Origin: an uncultured Clostridia bacterium
GTDB taxonomy: Bacteria; Bacillota; Clostridia; Christensenellales; Pumilibacteraceae
DNA: 21,484 bases
Direction of reading: 5' to 3'
Assembly (NCBI GenBank): GCA_934270565.1
Contig: CAKQPR010000027.1
Coordinates: 1-21,484 of the forward strand
The position numbers and the translations under genes are program-made. Shown piece after piece: positions 1 to 9,117 of this stretch. Each line of letters begins with the position of its first letter. Within the stretch, counting starts at the first letter, position 1. The notes under the pieces were generated by a model, which worked only from the letters and a program-made list of their open reading frames with translations, was not told the DNA's origin and did no database searches.

Positions 1-1622
1 TCGCCCGCCGCGAACTTGATGAACAGATACGCCGCGTTCTTGACGGTGCTCTTTTTCCACATAGCCCAAGCCGTCGAGCCGCTGTGCGCGCCCTCGTTGC
101 CCGCTACGGTCACGTTATCGTTACCGTCGAATTCTTTATAAACGAGCATGGGCGCTACGTCCCAGTCGAACTTCTTGATACTGCGGGCGATCGCGGTGCT
201 GGCTCTTACGTCAACGACCATAGCCGAAGCGCCGTTCTGGAACGAACCGAACAATCCGTCGGTGCCGAACGATCCCGGCGAAGTGGAAATGCCCTTGTTG
301 TATACGACTACCATGTCGCCGTAACGCTGATCCGCGGGAAGCGAAGCGTAATCGGTGCCGTTGCCGTCTTTCATATACTCGGTGTTCTTCGCGATAGCGT
401 CCGTAGCCGTGCCGGCGAGTTTGTACGGAATAATCTGATAGAACGCGTCGGTCACGCCGCTTACGCCGCCGACCGGCTCGTGATAATGGTTCTCGTTCTT
501 TTTGCCCGCAAGGCTCATGTACTCGGCGAACGCTCTTCTCTGCGAGGGAAGCGCGTCGCACTTAGCTGCGAGTTCGTCGGTAAGGTAGAATTTGTCCTCG
601 TAGTCGAGGATCTCGCCCAAATTGTAAGTCTTGCCGTTGACGACGACGGTTTCCTTGGCTTTGTAGTTGAGGGTTGCGTCCTCGAGCGTAAAGGTATAGT
701 AACCGCCGTTGTATTGATCGTCGGAAGAGGTCAGGTACTGTATGCAGTTTCCGCCCACCGAGAACGCGTAGTTGAACCACCAGCTGGTGATGAAGCCGTA
801 CTTGCAACCCGAAGCCTCGTTGGCAGCCTGAAGATCGGCGGCAAGCCCCGAACACTCCTGCCAACTCATGGCGATCTTGTTGTTGAAGTACCATTTGCCT
901 CCGAGTTCGAAGTACGCTTTCGCGGGAACGGTAGCGTCAGCCGCGATACCCGCCTGCGCTTTGGTTTTGCCGTAAGCGTCCGCTTCGCCCGCGTTATACG
1001 CGGCGAGGTTTTCTTCGTACACGGAAATCTCGGTAACGTCGGCGTTTTTAAGGTAATCCTTGTTGTAGTAGATGACCGTCGAACCGCTGCCCTTCGGAAG
1101 CGCGTAATAGTGCGCGCCATCGCCTTCGCTCTTTGTCGTGACCACGTCGTAACGGTATCTGCCCACCGCGCCTTCGTTCATGTCCGCGATGTCCTCTTCG
1201 AAATTAAGCGTCTTGTTCTCGCTCTTGATGTAAGTATCAAGGTTTTCGAGAAGCCCCGCCGTCGCCCACTTTTTGTAGTACTGGTCGGAAACGAGCACTA
1301 CGTCGTGGCAGGTCTTGCCTTTAAGACGGGTTTCGGTGACGTTCTCGTAACTGTCGGACGAGGTCTTTTCGAAGTTAGCCGTGATATTGTAGGCTTTATA
1401 CTTTTCGTTGAACGCGTCGCGGAGTTGATAATAAACGTCCTCTTTCTCGCCCTCGGCATAACTGGTGAACGTAATTATCGTGCCTTCCGTCGACGCTACG
1501 ATATTGCCGTCGGCGTCGAACGTAATATCCGCGCCGCTCTTGTTCTTACCGCCGCAAGCAGTCAGCCCCACCGTCGTAACCATGAGCAGTAAAGCCATCG
1601 TGAGTGTTAGAAATTTTTTCAT
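1..1622 (-). CDS. Family 1 extracellular sugar-binding lipoprotein (ABC importer), 3' end cut off
   Basis: The reading frame starts at ATG 1622-1620 and is still open at the window edge, giving 540 visible codons. An AAGGAG site lies about 5 bases upstream. The N-terminus is a lipoprotein signal peptide with lipobox LTAC (Cys23) followed by a Gly/Lys/Ser linker. The mature part reads like a family 1 solute-binding protein: an early DAFNEKY segment, then HDVVLVSDQYY, LPKGSGSTVIYYNKDYL and KIAMSWQECSGLAADLQ. This family captures oligosaccharides outside the membrane for an ABC permease. No permease is in view; since the operon runs leftward, its genes would be expected beyond position 1. The start lies 9 bases after the stop of the CBM9-like gene, so it belongs to the same operon. 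The substrate cannot be read from sequence; the GH43 neighbour suggests pentose-rich oligosaccharides (inference). Confidence 0.88.
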   Translation of the reverse strand, partial: MKKFLTLTMALLLMVTTVGLTACGGKNKSGADITFDADGNIVASTEGTIITFTSYAEGEKEDVYYQLRDAFNEKYKAYNITANFEKTSSDSYENVTETRLKGKTCHDVVLVSDQYYKKWATAGLLENLDTYIKSENKTLNFEEDIADMNEGAVGRYRYDVVTTKSEGDGAHYYALPKGSGSTVIYYNKDYLKNADVTEISVYEENLAAYNAGEADAYGKTKAQAGIAADATVPAKAYFELGGKWYFNNKIAMSWQECSGLAADLQAANEASGCKYGFITSWWFNYAFSVGGNCIQYLTSSDDQYNGGYYTFTLEDATLNYKAKETVVVNGKTYNLGEILDYEDKFYLTDELAAKCDALPSQRRAFAEYMSLAGKKNENHYHEPVGGVSGVTDAFYQIIPYKLAGTATDAIAKNTEYMKDGNGTDYASLPADQRYGDMVVVYNKGISTSPGSFGTDGLFGSFQNGASAMVVDVRASTAIARSIKKFDWDVAPMLVYKEFDGNDNVTVAGNEGAHSGSTAWAMWKKSTVKNAAYLFIKFAAG

Positions 1623-1631
1623 ATTTTCTCC

Positions 1632-3134
1632 TTATATTTCCGAATCCGCGGTTATCCCCGCGAGTTCGTTGAATTTGGTTTGCGCGTCCGTACCTTTAAG
1701 ATAAGTATAATCGGAAAACTCCGCTTTCGGTCCGAACGAGTAAATGCCTGCCATGCACTTCGAGTAGTACTTTCTGCCGGTAGATCCGGTAGAAGCCGTC
1801 GTGCCTCGAAGAGTAACCTCGGGAACGTCCGAAAATCCAGGCGCTTTTTCTTTGGTCGCCGCCGTCACGCACAGAATTTCGTCGTTCACGAAGTACGCGA
1901 TAGCGTCGCCGTGACGGTAAGCCGCGAGTTTGATAACGTCACCTTCTACCGCCGTTTCCTTTTCGTATGGCGCATAATCCGCTCCCGCCGTCAGCACCCA
2001 CGCGGAGTTTTTCATATCGCGCTGAGCGACTCCTACGTACTTCTTCCCGCTCGTCTTGTCCGTTCTTATATACAAAAGCGTGCGGTTGGACGGGAAAATA
2101 TTGACTATACCCACGTAAGGACTCGAAACCGTGCCCGCGTTTATCTTCGATACGTTGCACTCGAAATAATAATCGGTGTCGTAGCCGTTTTTAACGAACG
2201 CGTAACTCGTCGGCGAGAAACTGTCGAGCGTTATTTTTCTGTCGGTCGCGTTGTCATGGCTGAGATCGAATTTATAGGTCGGATAGTACTTATCCGCGCC
2301 CACTTGCAGCATACCGAACACGTCGCCGTCGGTGCTCGTAAGGCACTCTCCCGTTCCGTCGGCGCGTTTACCGATCGGCACCCAGGTGTACGGAGTCGCC
2401 TGAAAACTGAGCGACTTGGTGGTGTACGAGCGACTGGACTTGAATTCTTCGGTATTGACCGTAGCGTCGGTCTTTGCGCTGTACGCCACTCGGTAGGTAA
2501 CGTCGCCCACGTTATACTTGCCTTTCTCGTCCTTGATGAAGCCGAATTCGTACCAGGGGATAAACACTTCCGCGTCGAAGCCTTCTTCGTTCGTTCCGTT
2601 CAGCGTGCCGTTGACCTTGACCGCGTGAGCCGAGTCGAAATAACTCGTTACGTAAGTACTTTTGCCGCCCACACCCACGAGTTTTGAGTACTTGCCGCCG
2701 CAATCGAGTCTGTATTGAAGCGTTCTGCGGTCTATCGAAAGTTTGTCAGTGCCGTCGGCTTTCGTCGCGGAATTGAAGAACAGTTCCACCGAAGTGTTCT
2801 GATACACCGCGCGGAGGTGGTGATAACTCAGCACTTTGTCGTGCGCGCTGACAAAGCAATGCAAGCCCTCTTCGCCGAAGTAGATATAACTGTCGACATA
2901 TATGCTGTCGTCGCTGCCGTCGTACAGGCGGTAGCAGTATTCCGAGCCGTACTTATCGTCCTTTACGCCGTCGGTTTTCATTCCGTCGGCTTCGGAAAAA
3001 TCGTAAACTTCGCTCGCGATCGGCAGAGCGTTCTCATAGCCGTACTTGTCGAACTTCGCTTCGCCGCAACCGGTAGCCGCGACCGCGGTGAACGCCATAA
3101 GCGCGCTCGTCAGTATTATAAGCGGTTTTTTCAT
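1632..3134 (-). CDS. CBM9/DOMON-like carbohydrate-binding lipoprotein
   Basis: This is a 500-residue lipoprotein with signal peptide and lipobox ATGC (Cys23). Residues about 40-260 resemble a family 9 carbohydrate-binding (DOMON-like) beta-sandwich: a VELFF strand at 116-120, a YRLDCGG strand near 141-147, and the closing FDAEVFIPW motif at 186-194, which is typical of CBM9 domains. Residues about 280-490 look like a second beta-sandwich of concanavalin/LamG or DUF1080 type (for example LLYIRTDKTSGKKYVGV and IAYFVNDEIL). No catalytic motif is visible, so I read it as a surface glycan-binding protein. Its ATG overlaps the GH43 stop in an ATGA, and its ribosome site (GGGAGG) lies inside the end of the GH43 gene, so the two are probably translationally coupled. 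It could instead act as an accessory binding protein for the downstream SBP. Confidence 0.72.
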   Translation of the reverse strand: MKKPLIILTSALMAFTAVAATGCGEAKFDKYGYENALPIASEVYDFSEADGMKTDGVKDDKYGSEYCYRLYDGSDDSIYVDSYIYFGEEGLHCFVSAHDKVLSYHHLRAVYQNTSVELFFNSATKADGTDKLSIDRRTLQYRLDCGGKYSKLVGVGGKSTYVTSYFDSAHAVKVNGTLNGTNEEGFDAEVFIPWYEFGFIKDEKGKYNVGDVTYRVAYSAKTDATVNTEEFKSSRSYTTKSLSFQATPYTWVPIGKRADGTGECLTSTDGDVFGMLQVGADKYYPTYKFDLSHDNATDRKITLDSFSPTSYAFVKNGYDTDYYFECNVSKINAGTVSSPYVGIVNIFPSNRTLLYIRTDKTSGKKYVGVAQRDMKNSAWVLTAGADYAPYEKETAVEGDVIKLAAYRHGDAIAYFVNDEILCVTAATKEKAPGFSDVPEVTLRGTTASTGSTGRKYYSKCMAGIYSFGPKAEFSDYTYLKGTDAQTKFNELAGITADSEI

Positions 3135-4852
3135 GCGCTCGCCCTCCCCAGTACCGTGACTTCGGAAACCGCGAACGTATCGCCCGTTTTCGGCTCGGAA
3201 ATTTCGATTTCTATCTTTCGGATATCCATATCGGCAAACTGAATCGACACCGAAGCGCCCGCGAAGATACAGTCGAAGTGTCTGTCCTCCAGCGAGAAAG
3301 TCGAGTAGTCGAAGTCGAGCCTGCCCGTCTGCACTACGGCTTCCTTGCCGTCCTTACGGTAAGTAATGCGGATATTGTCGATTGCGGTGAACGAACTTTC
3401 AAACTCGCAGGCGTTATAGATCATTATCGCTTTTGCGGAAACGTAGTCGGTCCACGCGAGCGTGATTTTGCCCTTGCCTTTACGGAACCGCGTTTCATCG
3501 ACTACCGCCGAGTCCTCGTGAATCTTGATCGTGCCGTCGTTCAGCCAGTATGCGTCGGAGTCGTCCGCAAGCCCCTGTGCCGTGACTATCGCCGCGGCGG
3601 CTTTGTTCTCATAGCCGCTTATTTCCGCGGGCAGCGGCTGAAGCGTAACGGTAGGACCGTTGGCATAGATGACCGGAAGTCCGTCCTCGTTCGTCACGAA
3701 GCTCACTTTGTCAAAGCGGATCTTGCGCGCTTCGGCGATGGATTCGTCGTTTTTGAAAGTATGATAACTGATATACAGTTCGTCGCCCACTTTGATGAAA
3801 CTGTGGTGACCGGACGAATTCGTGTACATCGCAAGCCCGTCGGTAGTGATTACCGCGCCGCCCTTTTCGACCGCGACTTTTCTGAACGGTCCCATGGGCG
3901 ATTCGCCCACGGCCTGGCGCACCTGATAACTGCCCTCTTCGTACGAGTGTACGGAGAACGTCAGGTAATAAAGTCCGTCACGATAGATCATGAACGGTCC
4001 TTCGTTGACCGTGCCCTCGTCTGTCTCTTCCGTGCCGTTCACCGCCGTATAGCCGGTGACGGATACCAGCGAAAGCGAAGCGTAGTCGGGATCCCACCAC
4101 TCGTTCATTTGCATTATATAAGTGTCGCTGCTCGTGTACCCCGCGGCGTTACGGTCGCGAGTGAACAGCAGGTACTTCTGCCCCGATACCGGGTCGACGA
4201 ACGGTTCAGCGTCGATTGCCGAGAAGTAACCGTCGGGAAGCCCGTACTCGGAGTTGCCGTACTGGTACATCGGGTGGTCTTTCGGCACTTTCGAAAAGTC
4301 CACGAGTGGGCGCAAACTTTCCGTAGGCTTGTTGCCGGGGTTGTACTCCTCGAACGGGCCGTAAGGCGTTTGCGAGGTCGCCAGCGAAACGTAGTGCGTG
4401 TTCTTGCCGTAAGTCTCGTCGCGATCGGAAGCACTGTAATACATGTAGTAAGTTTTATCCGTTTCGTCGTAGTGCACCGCGGGTGCCCAGTAGTTCCGTA
4501 TCGCCCAGAACTTGTCGAGGTTGGGACGGAACACCGCGCCGAGGTACTGCCAGTTGGTCATGTCTTTGGTACGCCACGCGTTGATCGTGGAAGTCGCGGT
4601 AACGTAGGCGTAATAGTACCCGCCGCCGTCGATTTCCGCGCCCGTTTCGTCGCGCTCGGCAACCCATATAAGCGACGGATCCGCGCCCTGCATGGTTTCG
4701 ACGTTGCCGTAGAACAGACTCGTGTCGAATTCCTTTACGCTGCCTCTATAATAGACGAAGCCGTCGCCGAAAGTATTCTTTGCCGCACAGCCGCAAAGAA
4801 GCGCCGCGCACGTTATCGCCGTCGCAAAGACGATAAGTATCTTCTTTTTCAT
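3131..4852 (-). CDS. Glycoside hydrolase family 43 lipoprotein with C-terminal beta-sandwich
   Basis: This is a 573-residue protein with a signal peptide and lipobox LCGC (Cys22), so it is expected to be anchored outside the membrane. It has the GH43 five-bladed propeller signatures: general base Asp58 in GADPSLIW, the RNYWAPAVHYDE block at 119-130, pKa-modulating Asp214 in SAIDAEPFVD, general acid Glu284 in VNEGPFMIYR, and the late GHHS segment at 348-351. GH43 enzymes hydrolyse alpha-L-arabinofuranosides, beta-xylosides or arabinans; the exact activity cannot be told here. Residues about 430-573 form an additional beta-sandwich that may bind carbohydrate. It overlaps the upstream GLUG lipoprotein gene by ATGA, with the RBS (AAGGAGG) inside that gene's last codons. 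All catalytic positions are present, so it should be active. Confidence 0.9.
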   Translation of the reverse strand: MKKKILIVFATAITCAALLCGCAAKNTFGDGFVYYRGSVKEFDTSLFYGNVETMQGADPSLIWVAERDETGAEIDGGGYYYAYVTATSTINAWRTKDMTNWQYLGAVFRPNLDKFWAIRNYWAPAVHYDETDKTYYMYYSASDRDETYGKNTHYVSLATSQTPYGPFEEYNPGNKPTESLRPLVDFSKVPKDHPMYQYGNSEYGLPDGYFSAIDAEPFVDPVSGQKYLLFTRDRNAAGYTSSDTYIMQMNEWWDPDYASLSLVSVTGYTAVNGTEETDEGTVNEGPFMIYRDGLYYLTFSVHSYEEGSYQVRQAVGESPMGPFRKVAVEKGGAVITTDGLAMYTNSSGHHSFIKVGDELYISYHTFKNDESIAEARKIRFDKVSFVTNEDGLPVIYANGPTVTLQPLPAEISGYENKAAAAIVTAQGLADDSDAYWLNDGTIKIHEDSAVVDETRFRKGKGKITLAWTDYVSAKAIMIYNACEFESSFTAIDNIRITYRKDGKEAVVQTGRLDFDYSTFSLEDRHFDCIFAGASVSIQFADMDIRKIEIEISEPKTGDTFAVSEVTVLGRASA

Positions 4853-6219
4853 GCGCCCTCCTTTACGGTAATTTTATAAATTTTCACGTTCGTCACGCTG
4901 TCGTTGCGTCCGACCACGAGGTCGTGCCCCGTTTTATCGGTACAGCCCGCAAAAACGTAGCCGATCGTAAAACCGTCGAACACGTTCTGCGAACGGTCGT
5001 TCACTCCGATTCTGCCCGCGATACCGCCGAACACGCCGCTTGCGCCGCCGACGCTAACCGTGCCGGCGTTCCCTACTCCGATAAGACCGACGGAAATTTT
5101 CTTGTTGATACTCGCGCAGTAAGCGTTCCCGAGAATACCGCCCGCCCGCGAAATCCCCGCGAATACCGAGCCGTAGTTCACCGAATTCGCGATCTTAAGA
5201 TTGCCGGTGGTCGCGCCTACTATTCCGCCCGCGTCGTACTTGTTCGCCGCCGACACGCTCGCGTAAGAAACGCAGTTGTCGATAATTGTTTCCTTTCCGT
5301 CCGAGTACAGCACCGCGCCCGCAATACCGCCCGCGCCGCCGTTGTCGCCGTTCTTTACGACCGTGCCTTTTACGGTAAGGTTCTTTATCGTCGCGCCGCC
5401 GACGTAGCCGAACGCACCCACGGAATTATCCGAATCGGTATCCGTAATAAGTCTGAGGTACACCGTCTTGCCGTTGCCGTCGAACGTTCCTCCGAAATAA
5501 TTTGCCGCGCTCGCGCCGACTCGCGCCCATACGGGAGCGGCTTCCGTGCCGATATCGTTTTCGAGTATCACCGTGCGCCCGACGTAATTATCGCCGCCGT
5601 TGACCGCGTTCGCAAACGAAATATATTCCTCGAGCGTGCTTATGCGCGTTATAAACGTTTCGGTCGATACGAACTCGCCCTTTATCGCCACGTCGCAGGG
5701 CGGCATCACGAACTCCGTAACTATCGCTTCGGTCGCACGCGGCTTGTAAATCTCGGTGTGGTTCGCGACGAGCGTGCGCTCTTTGAGAACGTACCCCTCG
5801 TCCGGCGTAACGGTAACGGTGATTTTCTCGCCGTAAGCCGCCGTGGTCTTATCCACCGCGATCGTGCCGCCCGAAACGCTGCCGGATACGGTTACGCCGT
5901 AAGTAACGCGCTTGAACGCCGCGGAAATATTCACGGCGTTATCCGGCATGTCGAAATACACGCCCTCGCTCGCCGCGCCGTCGATCTTGACGTAATCGAC
6001 TTCGTAGCCGGTATCGGGCAAAAGATTGATCGACAACCGCTCGCCCGCCATTGCCCCGCCGACTTTCTCTCCGCGATAAGTGACATATACTCTGCCGTTC
6101 TCGCACTCGGCGACCGAAACGCGGTGATAAGTCCTAGCAACCTTGCCGCAACCGACGAGCGCGGCGCACAGCACAACCAACGCCGCGAAAAGTATTAAGA
6201 CGTAGCTCTTTTTTCTCAT
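4849..6219 (-). CDS. GLUG-repeat surface lipoprotein with two beta-repeat domains
   Basis: This 456-residue lipoprotein has lipobox LVGC (Cys24). Residues 33-104 and 106-184 are two copies of a bacterial beta-repeat module, each with a GYEVDYV- or GYVLKE-type strand and ending in xxMPxxxVxIxxxF (FDMPDNAVNISAAF and FVMPPCDVAIKGEF). Residues 192-440 form a GLUG beta-solenoid: an entry strand STLEEYISFANAVNGG, the NYFGGTFDGNGKTVYL core, then repeated GGIVG/GGIAG/GGILG turns. No enzymatic residues are seen. GLUG solenoids occur in surface adhesins and in binding regions attached to glycanases. The same module occurs three times in the giant protein at 11258-16447. It overlaps both neighbours by ATGA (MDR gene upstream, GH43 downstream), so translation is probably coupled. 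I infer a role in holding the enzyme system on the glycan. Confidence 0.78.
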   Translation of the reverse strand: MRKKSYVLILFAALVVLCAALVGCGKVARTYHRVSVAECENGRVYVTYRGEKVGGAMAGERLSINLLPDTGYEVDYVKIDGAASEGVYFDMPDNAVNISAAFKRVTYGVTVSGSVSGGTIAVDKTTAAYGEKITVTVTPDEGYVLKERTLVANHTEIYKPRATEAIVTEFVMPPCDVAIKGEFVSTETFITRISTLEEYISFANAVNGGDNYVGRTVILENDIGTEAAPVWARVGASAANYFGGTFDGNGKTVYLRLITDTDSDNSVGAFGYVGGATIKNLTVKGTVVKNGDNGGAGGIAGAVLYSDGKETIIDNCVSYASVSAANKYDAGGIVGATTGNLKIANSVNYGSVFAGISRAGGILGNAYCASINKKISVGLIGVGNAGTVSVGGASGVFGGIAGRIGVNDRSQNVFDGFTIGYVFAGCTDKTGHDLVVGRNDSVTNVKIYKITVKEGA

Positions 6220-7199
6220 TTAACCCTCATTACCACCTTTCCGGTATTTTCAAAGCGCTGAAGTATGCCGTGCGCTTCGTCCACGCCCTTTATATCCAGC
6301 ACTTTATAAATGCTCGGCTTTATCGAGCCGTCCTCAAAGTACTTCCACATATCGCGCGAAAGGCTTTCGAGTATCTCGTGCTTCTGATCGTTCGTGCGGT
6401 TTCTCAGCATCGAGCCTACGAGGTGCAAGCCCTTGGTGAGCAGCGGACGGAGTTTTACGTTGGTTTCTATGCCCGCAAGCGTGCTGATGACCACCCAGTA
6501 ACCGCCCCTTGCCATAAACGGCATAGCCGCGCCGAGGTCCGCTCCAGACAAGCAGTCCATGCAGACGTTGACCGCTTTACCCTCTTTCTCCAGACGCTCG
6601 AACGCCGCAGGGATCGATTCCTCTTCCTGAATAATGATCTCGTCCGCGCCGAGGTTTTCGATCTTCTCCGCAACGGCTTTGGTCTGTACGCTCGTCACGA
6701 CGTACGCCCCGAACGCTTTGCCCATGGGGATCGCCGAACTTGCCAGCCCGCTCGCTCCCGCCGCGACGTACAGCACCTGACCTTTTTGCAACTTGCCCTC
6801 GATAAAGAGGTTGAGATAACTCGTGCAGTAAGCCTCGGGTATGCAAGCCGCTTCTTCGTAAGACATGCCTTTGGGCATTTTAAGCAGCAATTTGTACGGA
6901 ATCGCGATACGCTCGGCGTAAGCACCGCCGCCCACTAGCGCGCAAACGTCGTCGCCGATCTTAAAATCGCTTTCCGCTTTCGCAGTTTCGCCCATAGCCG
7001 CGATCTTGCCGGCAAGTTCCAGCCCCGGCCAGGGTGCCCAACCCGCAGGCGACGGATACGTTCCCGCGCGTTGCAGAAGGTCGGCGCGATTGAGCGCGGT
7101 CGCGTATATCTCCACGATAACGCCGTCGGGCGCAAGCGTAGGTTCGGCTACTTCCGACCAGACAAAATTCTTATTCTCGTCAATCAACATTGCTTTCAT
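6216..7199 (-). CDS. Zinc-independent MDR-family (quinone oxidoreductase-like) dehydrogenase
   Basis: This 327-residue cytoplasmic protein belongs to the medium-chain dehydrogenase/reductase superfamily. It has a GroES-like N-terminal half with the NRADLLQRAGTYPSP segment (37-51) that marks the PIG3/quinone oxidoreductase branch, PGLELAGKI at 58-66, and a Rossmann nucleotide-binding loop VAAGASGLASSAI at 145-157. The structural-zinc cysteine cluster is absent, which fits the zinc-independent branch. Members use NADPH to reduce quinones or enone-type compounds; the substrate here is unknown. The start codon lies 20 bases inside the EamA gene and has a GGAG site 10 bases upstream; the stop overlaps the ATG of the GLUG lipoprotein. 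Its presence in a glycan operon is unusual and suggests processing of an oxidised or dehydrated sugar, or detoxification (inference). Confidence 0.85.
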   Translation of the reverse strand: MKAMLIDENKNFVWSEVAEPTLAPDGVIVEIYATALNRADLLQRAGTYPSPAGWAPWPGLELAGKIAAMGETAKAESDFKIGDDVCALVGGGAYAERIAIPYKLLLKMPKGMSYEEAACIPEAYCTSYLNLFIEGKLQKGQVLYVAAGASGLASSAIPMGKAFGAYVVTSVQTKAVAEKIENLGADEIIIQEEESIPAAFERLEKEGKAVNVCMDCLSGADLGAAMPFMARGGYWVVISTLAGIETNVKLRPLLTKGLHLVGSMLRNRTNDQKHEILESLSRDMWKYFEDGSIKPSIYKVLDIKGVDEAHGILQRFENTGKVVMRVK

Positions 7200-8322
7200 C
7201 GACTTTTATCTCCGTTTCGTTTTGCGGTTTTGCCGCGGTTTCGTCGTTAATTTTTGTTATTTCGTCCGTTTTGAGGGACTTTTTTCCGAAATTCACGTTG
7301 CTAACCAGCACCGCCGCCGCAACGAGCGCGAACGCCGCGCCGTGCTGCCAGGTCAGCGTAGCACCGATAGGCAGAAGCACCGAGATCAGTGCCGCGAACA
7401 GCGGTTCGGTCATCTTTATTATGAACAGTTTGCTGAGGCTGTATTTCTGCACTACCGCGTACCACAGCCCGTAACTCACCACCGTCGCCGCGACTATGAA
7501 CGCCATAATGCCTATTCCGCCCAGAGTGACTACTCCGAAACTTCCGCCGAAACTCAGCCCGATAATCATCAGCACCACGCCGCCGATAAGTTGCGAATAC
7601 CCTGTAACCGACACAGGATTTACGTCTGCGAGCGTCTTTTTGAACACTACGTTGTTCACGACCGTACAAAGCCCGGCGGCAAGCACGAGTATCGATCCCA
7701 GCCCGAAATCGAACTTAGTCGATTCGAAGTTGACCACCAGCACCGAAGCAACACCCAGTACCGCGCCCGCGATCTTGCCCCAACTGAATTTATCATCCTT
7801 GAAGAACAGGAACGACACGCACACGAACACCACTACGCCCGCCTGTTTCAGAAGCGCGGTTTTGCCCGCGTCCACCTGGCTCAACCCTATGTAAGTACAG
7901 GTATAATGCAGTACCACCGCGAACAGCGCGACAAGCGAAGTCCCGATCAGTTTTTTCGGCTGACGTACGATATAAGTCCGTTTGGTGAATATACAGAACA
8001 GCGAGAGAATAAAGCCGCTTATCGTAAACCGCACTCCCGCGAATAGTATCAGGTTCGGGTAAAAGGTCGTATCTATGGAAAAGACCTTGTAGCCGTACTT
8101 GACGAACGGAAACAGCGCGCCCCAAAGAATCATTACGAACAGACTGACGAGTACTATTATAATCGTTCTACGGGTGCTCGCGTCAAATTTTTTATGCTTG
8201 CGTTCGGCTTTTTTCGGTACTTCGGAACGGTTTTTGTCATCCGACGAAGTCGAAACCGCACTATCCGAAACGCCGTAACCCGAGGAAGCCGCAACGGTTC
8301 CGTTTACCGATTCGTTTTCCAT
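7180..8322 (-). CDS. EamA/DMT-superfamily transporter
   Basis: This 380-residue membrane protein has ten hydrophobic segments, at roughly 53-74, 91-112, 125-147, 162-173, 181-198, 207-227, 238-257, 263-290, 298-319 and 327-343. They form the two five-helix EamA halves of the drug/metabolite transporter superfamily. The family's landmarks are present: an early W-G-x-x-F-P segment (WGALFPF) in helix 1 and a late TEPLFAAL segment in helix 9. About 50 residues at the N-terminus (Ser-rich then Lys-rich) and about 37 at the C-terminus are polar, predicted cytoplasmic extensions longer than usual. The start is three bases after the SDR stop, with an AAGGA site inside the SDR end. DMT proteins import or export small metabolites; direction and substrate are not deducible. 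A sugar-acid or related efflux/uptake role would fit the flanking dehydrogenases. Confidence 0.86.
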   Translation of the reverse strand: MENESVNGTVAASSGYGVSDSAVSTSSDDKNRSEVPKKAERKHKKFDASTRRTIIIVLVSLFVMILWGALFPFVKYGYKVFSIDTTFYPNLILFAGVRFTISGFILSLFCIFTKRTYIVRQPKKLIGTSLVALFAVVLHYTCTYIGLSQVDAGKTALLKQAGVVVFVCVSFLFFKDDKFSWGKIAGAVLGVASVLVVNFESTKFDFGLGSILVLAAGLCTVVNNVVFKKTLADVNPVSVTGYSQLIGGVVLMIIGLSFGGSFGVVTLGGIGIMAFIVAATVVSYGLWYAVVQKYSLSKLFIIKMTEPLFAALISVLLPIGATLTWQHGAAFALVAAAVLVSNVNFGKKSLKTDEITKINDETAAKPQNETEIKVDESNVD

Positions 8323-8325
8323 TTT

Positions 8326-9090
8326 TCAGTCCTTCGGTTCCGTTCCGCGAGTTGCGAGGCATCTGCCGCCGTCGACTACGAGATTGTGTCCGGTGATAAA
8401 ACGCGCGTCCTCAGACGCGAGGAACATGACCGCAGCCGTGATGTCGTGCGGCGACGGAGTCATTCGCAAATAGTTAGTGTACGAAAGATCGCCGCCGGTC
8501 GCGTTCGCCGTGGGAATCATGCCCGGACAAACCGCATTTACGTTCACCCCGAACTTTCCGACTTCTTTCGCCATGGACTTGGTCATACTCAGCACTCCGC
8601 CTTTCGACGCTCCGTATTCGGTGTGCATGACGTGTCCGTTCAGCCCCACGACCGAAGTGGTATTGACTATCTTGCCGCCCTTGCCTTTTTCTATCATAAC
8701 TCTCGCGCACTGGCGGGCGAAATAATAACTGCCGTAAAGATTGACTTTGATAATTCTGTCGAAAACCTCTGGCGACTGCTCGTACGAGAGCGCGCGATCT
8801 TTTCTCGCGCTTCCGCCGGCAATATTCGCCAGCACGTTCACGCCGCCGAAGTCCGCAACTATATCGTTTACGCACTTCTCGACCGCGTGAAAATCGGTCA
8901 CGTCGCAAACGTAAGTCTTTGCTTGCCCGCCGTTGTCGGTAATTTTCTTTACCGTTTCGTGCGCGGTTTCGCCGTTGAAGTCGACTACCGCGACCTTTGC
9001 TCCCTCGGCTGCGAACGAAATCGCCGCGTCCGAGCCGATGCCGCCGCCGGCGCCCGTCACAATAACTACCTTGTTTTCAAATCTTTTCAT
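8326..9090 (-). CDS. Short-chain dehydrogenase/reductase (classical SDR)
   Basis: This 254-residue cytoplasmic NAD(P)-dependent oxidoreductase has all classical SDR motifs: TGAGGGIG at 12-19 for cofactor binding, Asp37 at the end of beta-2 (favouring NAD over NADP), NIAGG at 89-93, Asn117, and catalytic Ser146, Tyr159 and Lys163 (YGASK). PG motif and VDGGR near the C-terminus are also present. I chose ATG 9090 because a GAGGAG site lies 8 bases upstream; a frame extension to TTG 9105 would place that site inside the coding region. It follows the Gfo/Idh gene by 27 bases and precedes the EamA transporter by 3. Homologues oxidise sugars, polyols or hydroxy acids; here it probably works with the Gfo/Idh enzyme on a sugar derived from the target glycan (inference). 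Confidence 0.9.
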   Translation of the reverse strand: MKRFENKVVIVTGAGGGIGSDAAISFAAEGAKVAVVDFNGETAHETVKKITDNGGQAKTYVCDVTDFHAVEKCVNDIVADFGGVNVLANIAGGSARKDRALSYEQSPEVFDRIIKVNLYGSYYFARQCARVMIEKGKGGKIVNTTSVVGLNGHVMHTEYGASKGGVLSMTKSMAKEVGKFGVNVNAVCPGMIPTANATGGDLSYTNYLRMTPSPHDITAAVMFLASEDARFITGHNLVVDGGRCLATRGTEPKD

Positions 9091-9117
9091 AGTATCTCTC
9101 CTCAATTTGCGTCGTTT

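Noticed and set aside
84..1592. Long plus-strand open frame opposite the SBP gene, with similar long frames opposite most minus-strand genes (for example 3278-4879, 4924-6198, 13700-15040)
   Set aside because: They are antisense shadows caused by the codon use of the real genes: no ribosome sites, no domain signatures, Arg/Val-rich composition, while the opposite strand has clear motifs.
8326..9105. Longer SDR start at TTG 9105
   Set aside because: The GAGGAG ribosome site for ATG 9090 would fall inside the coding sequence, and the extra residues are not part of the SDR fold.
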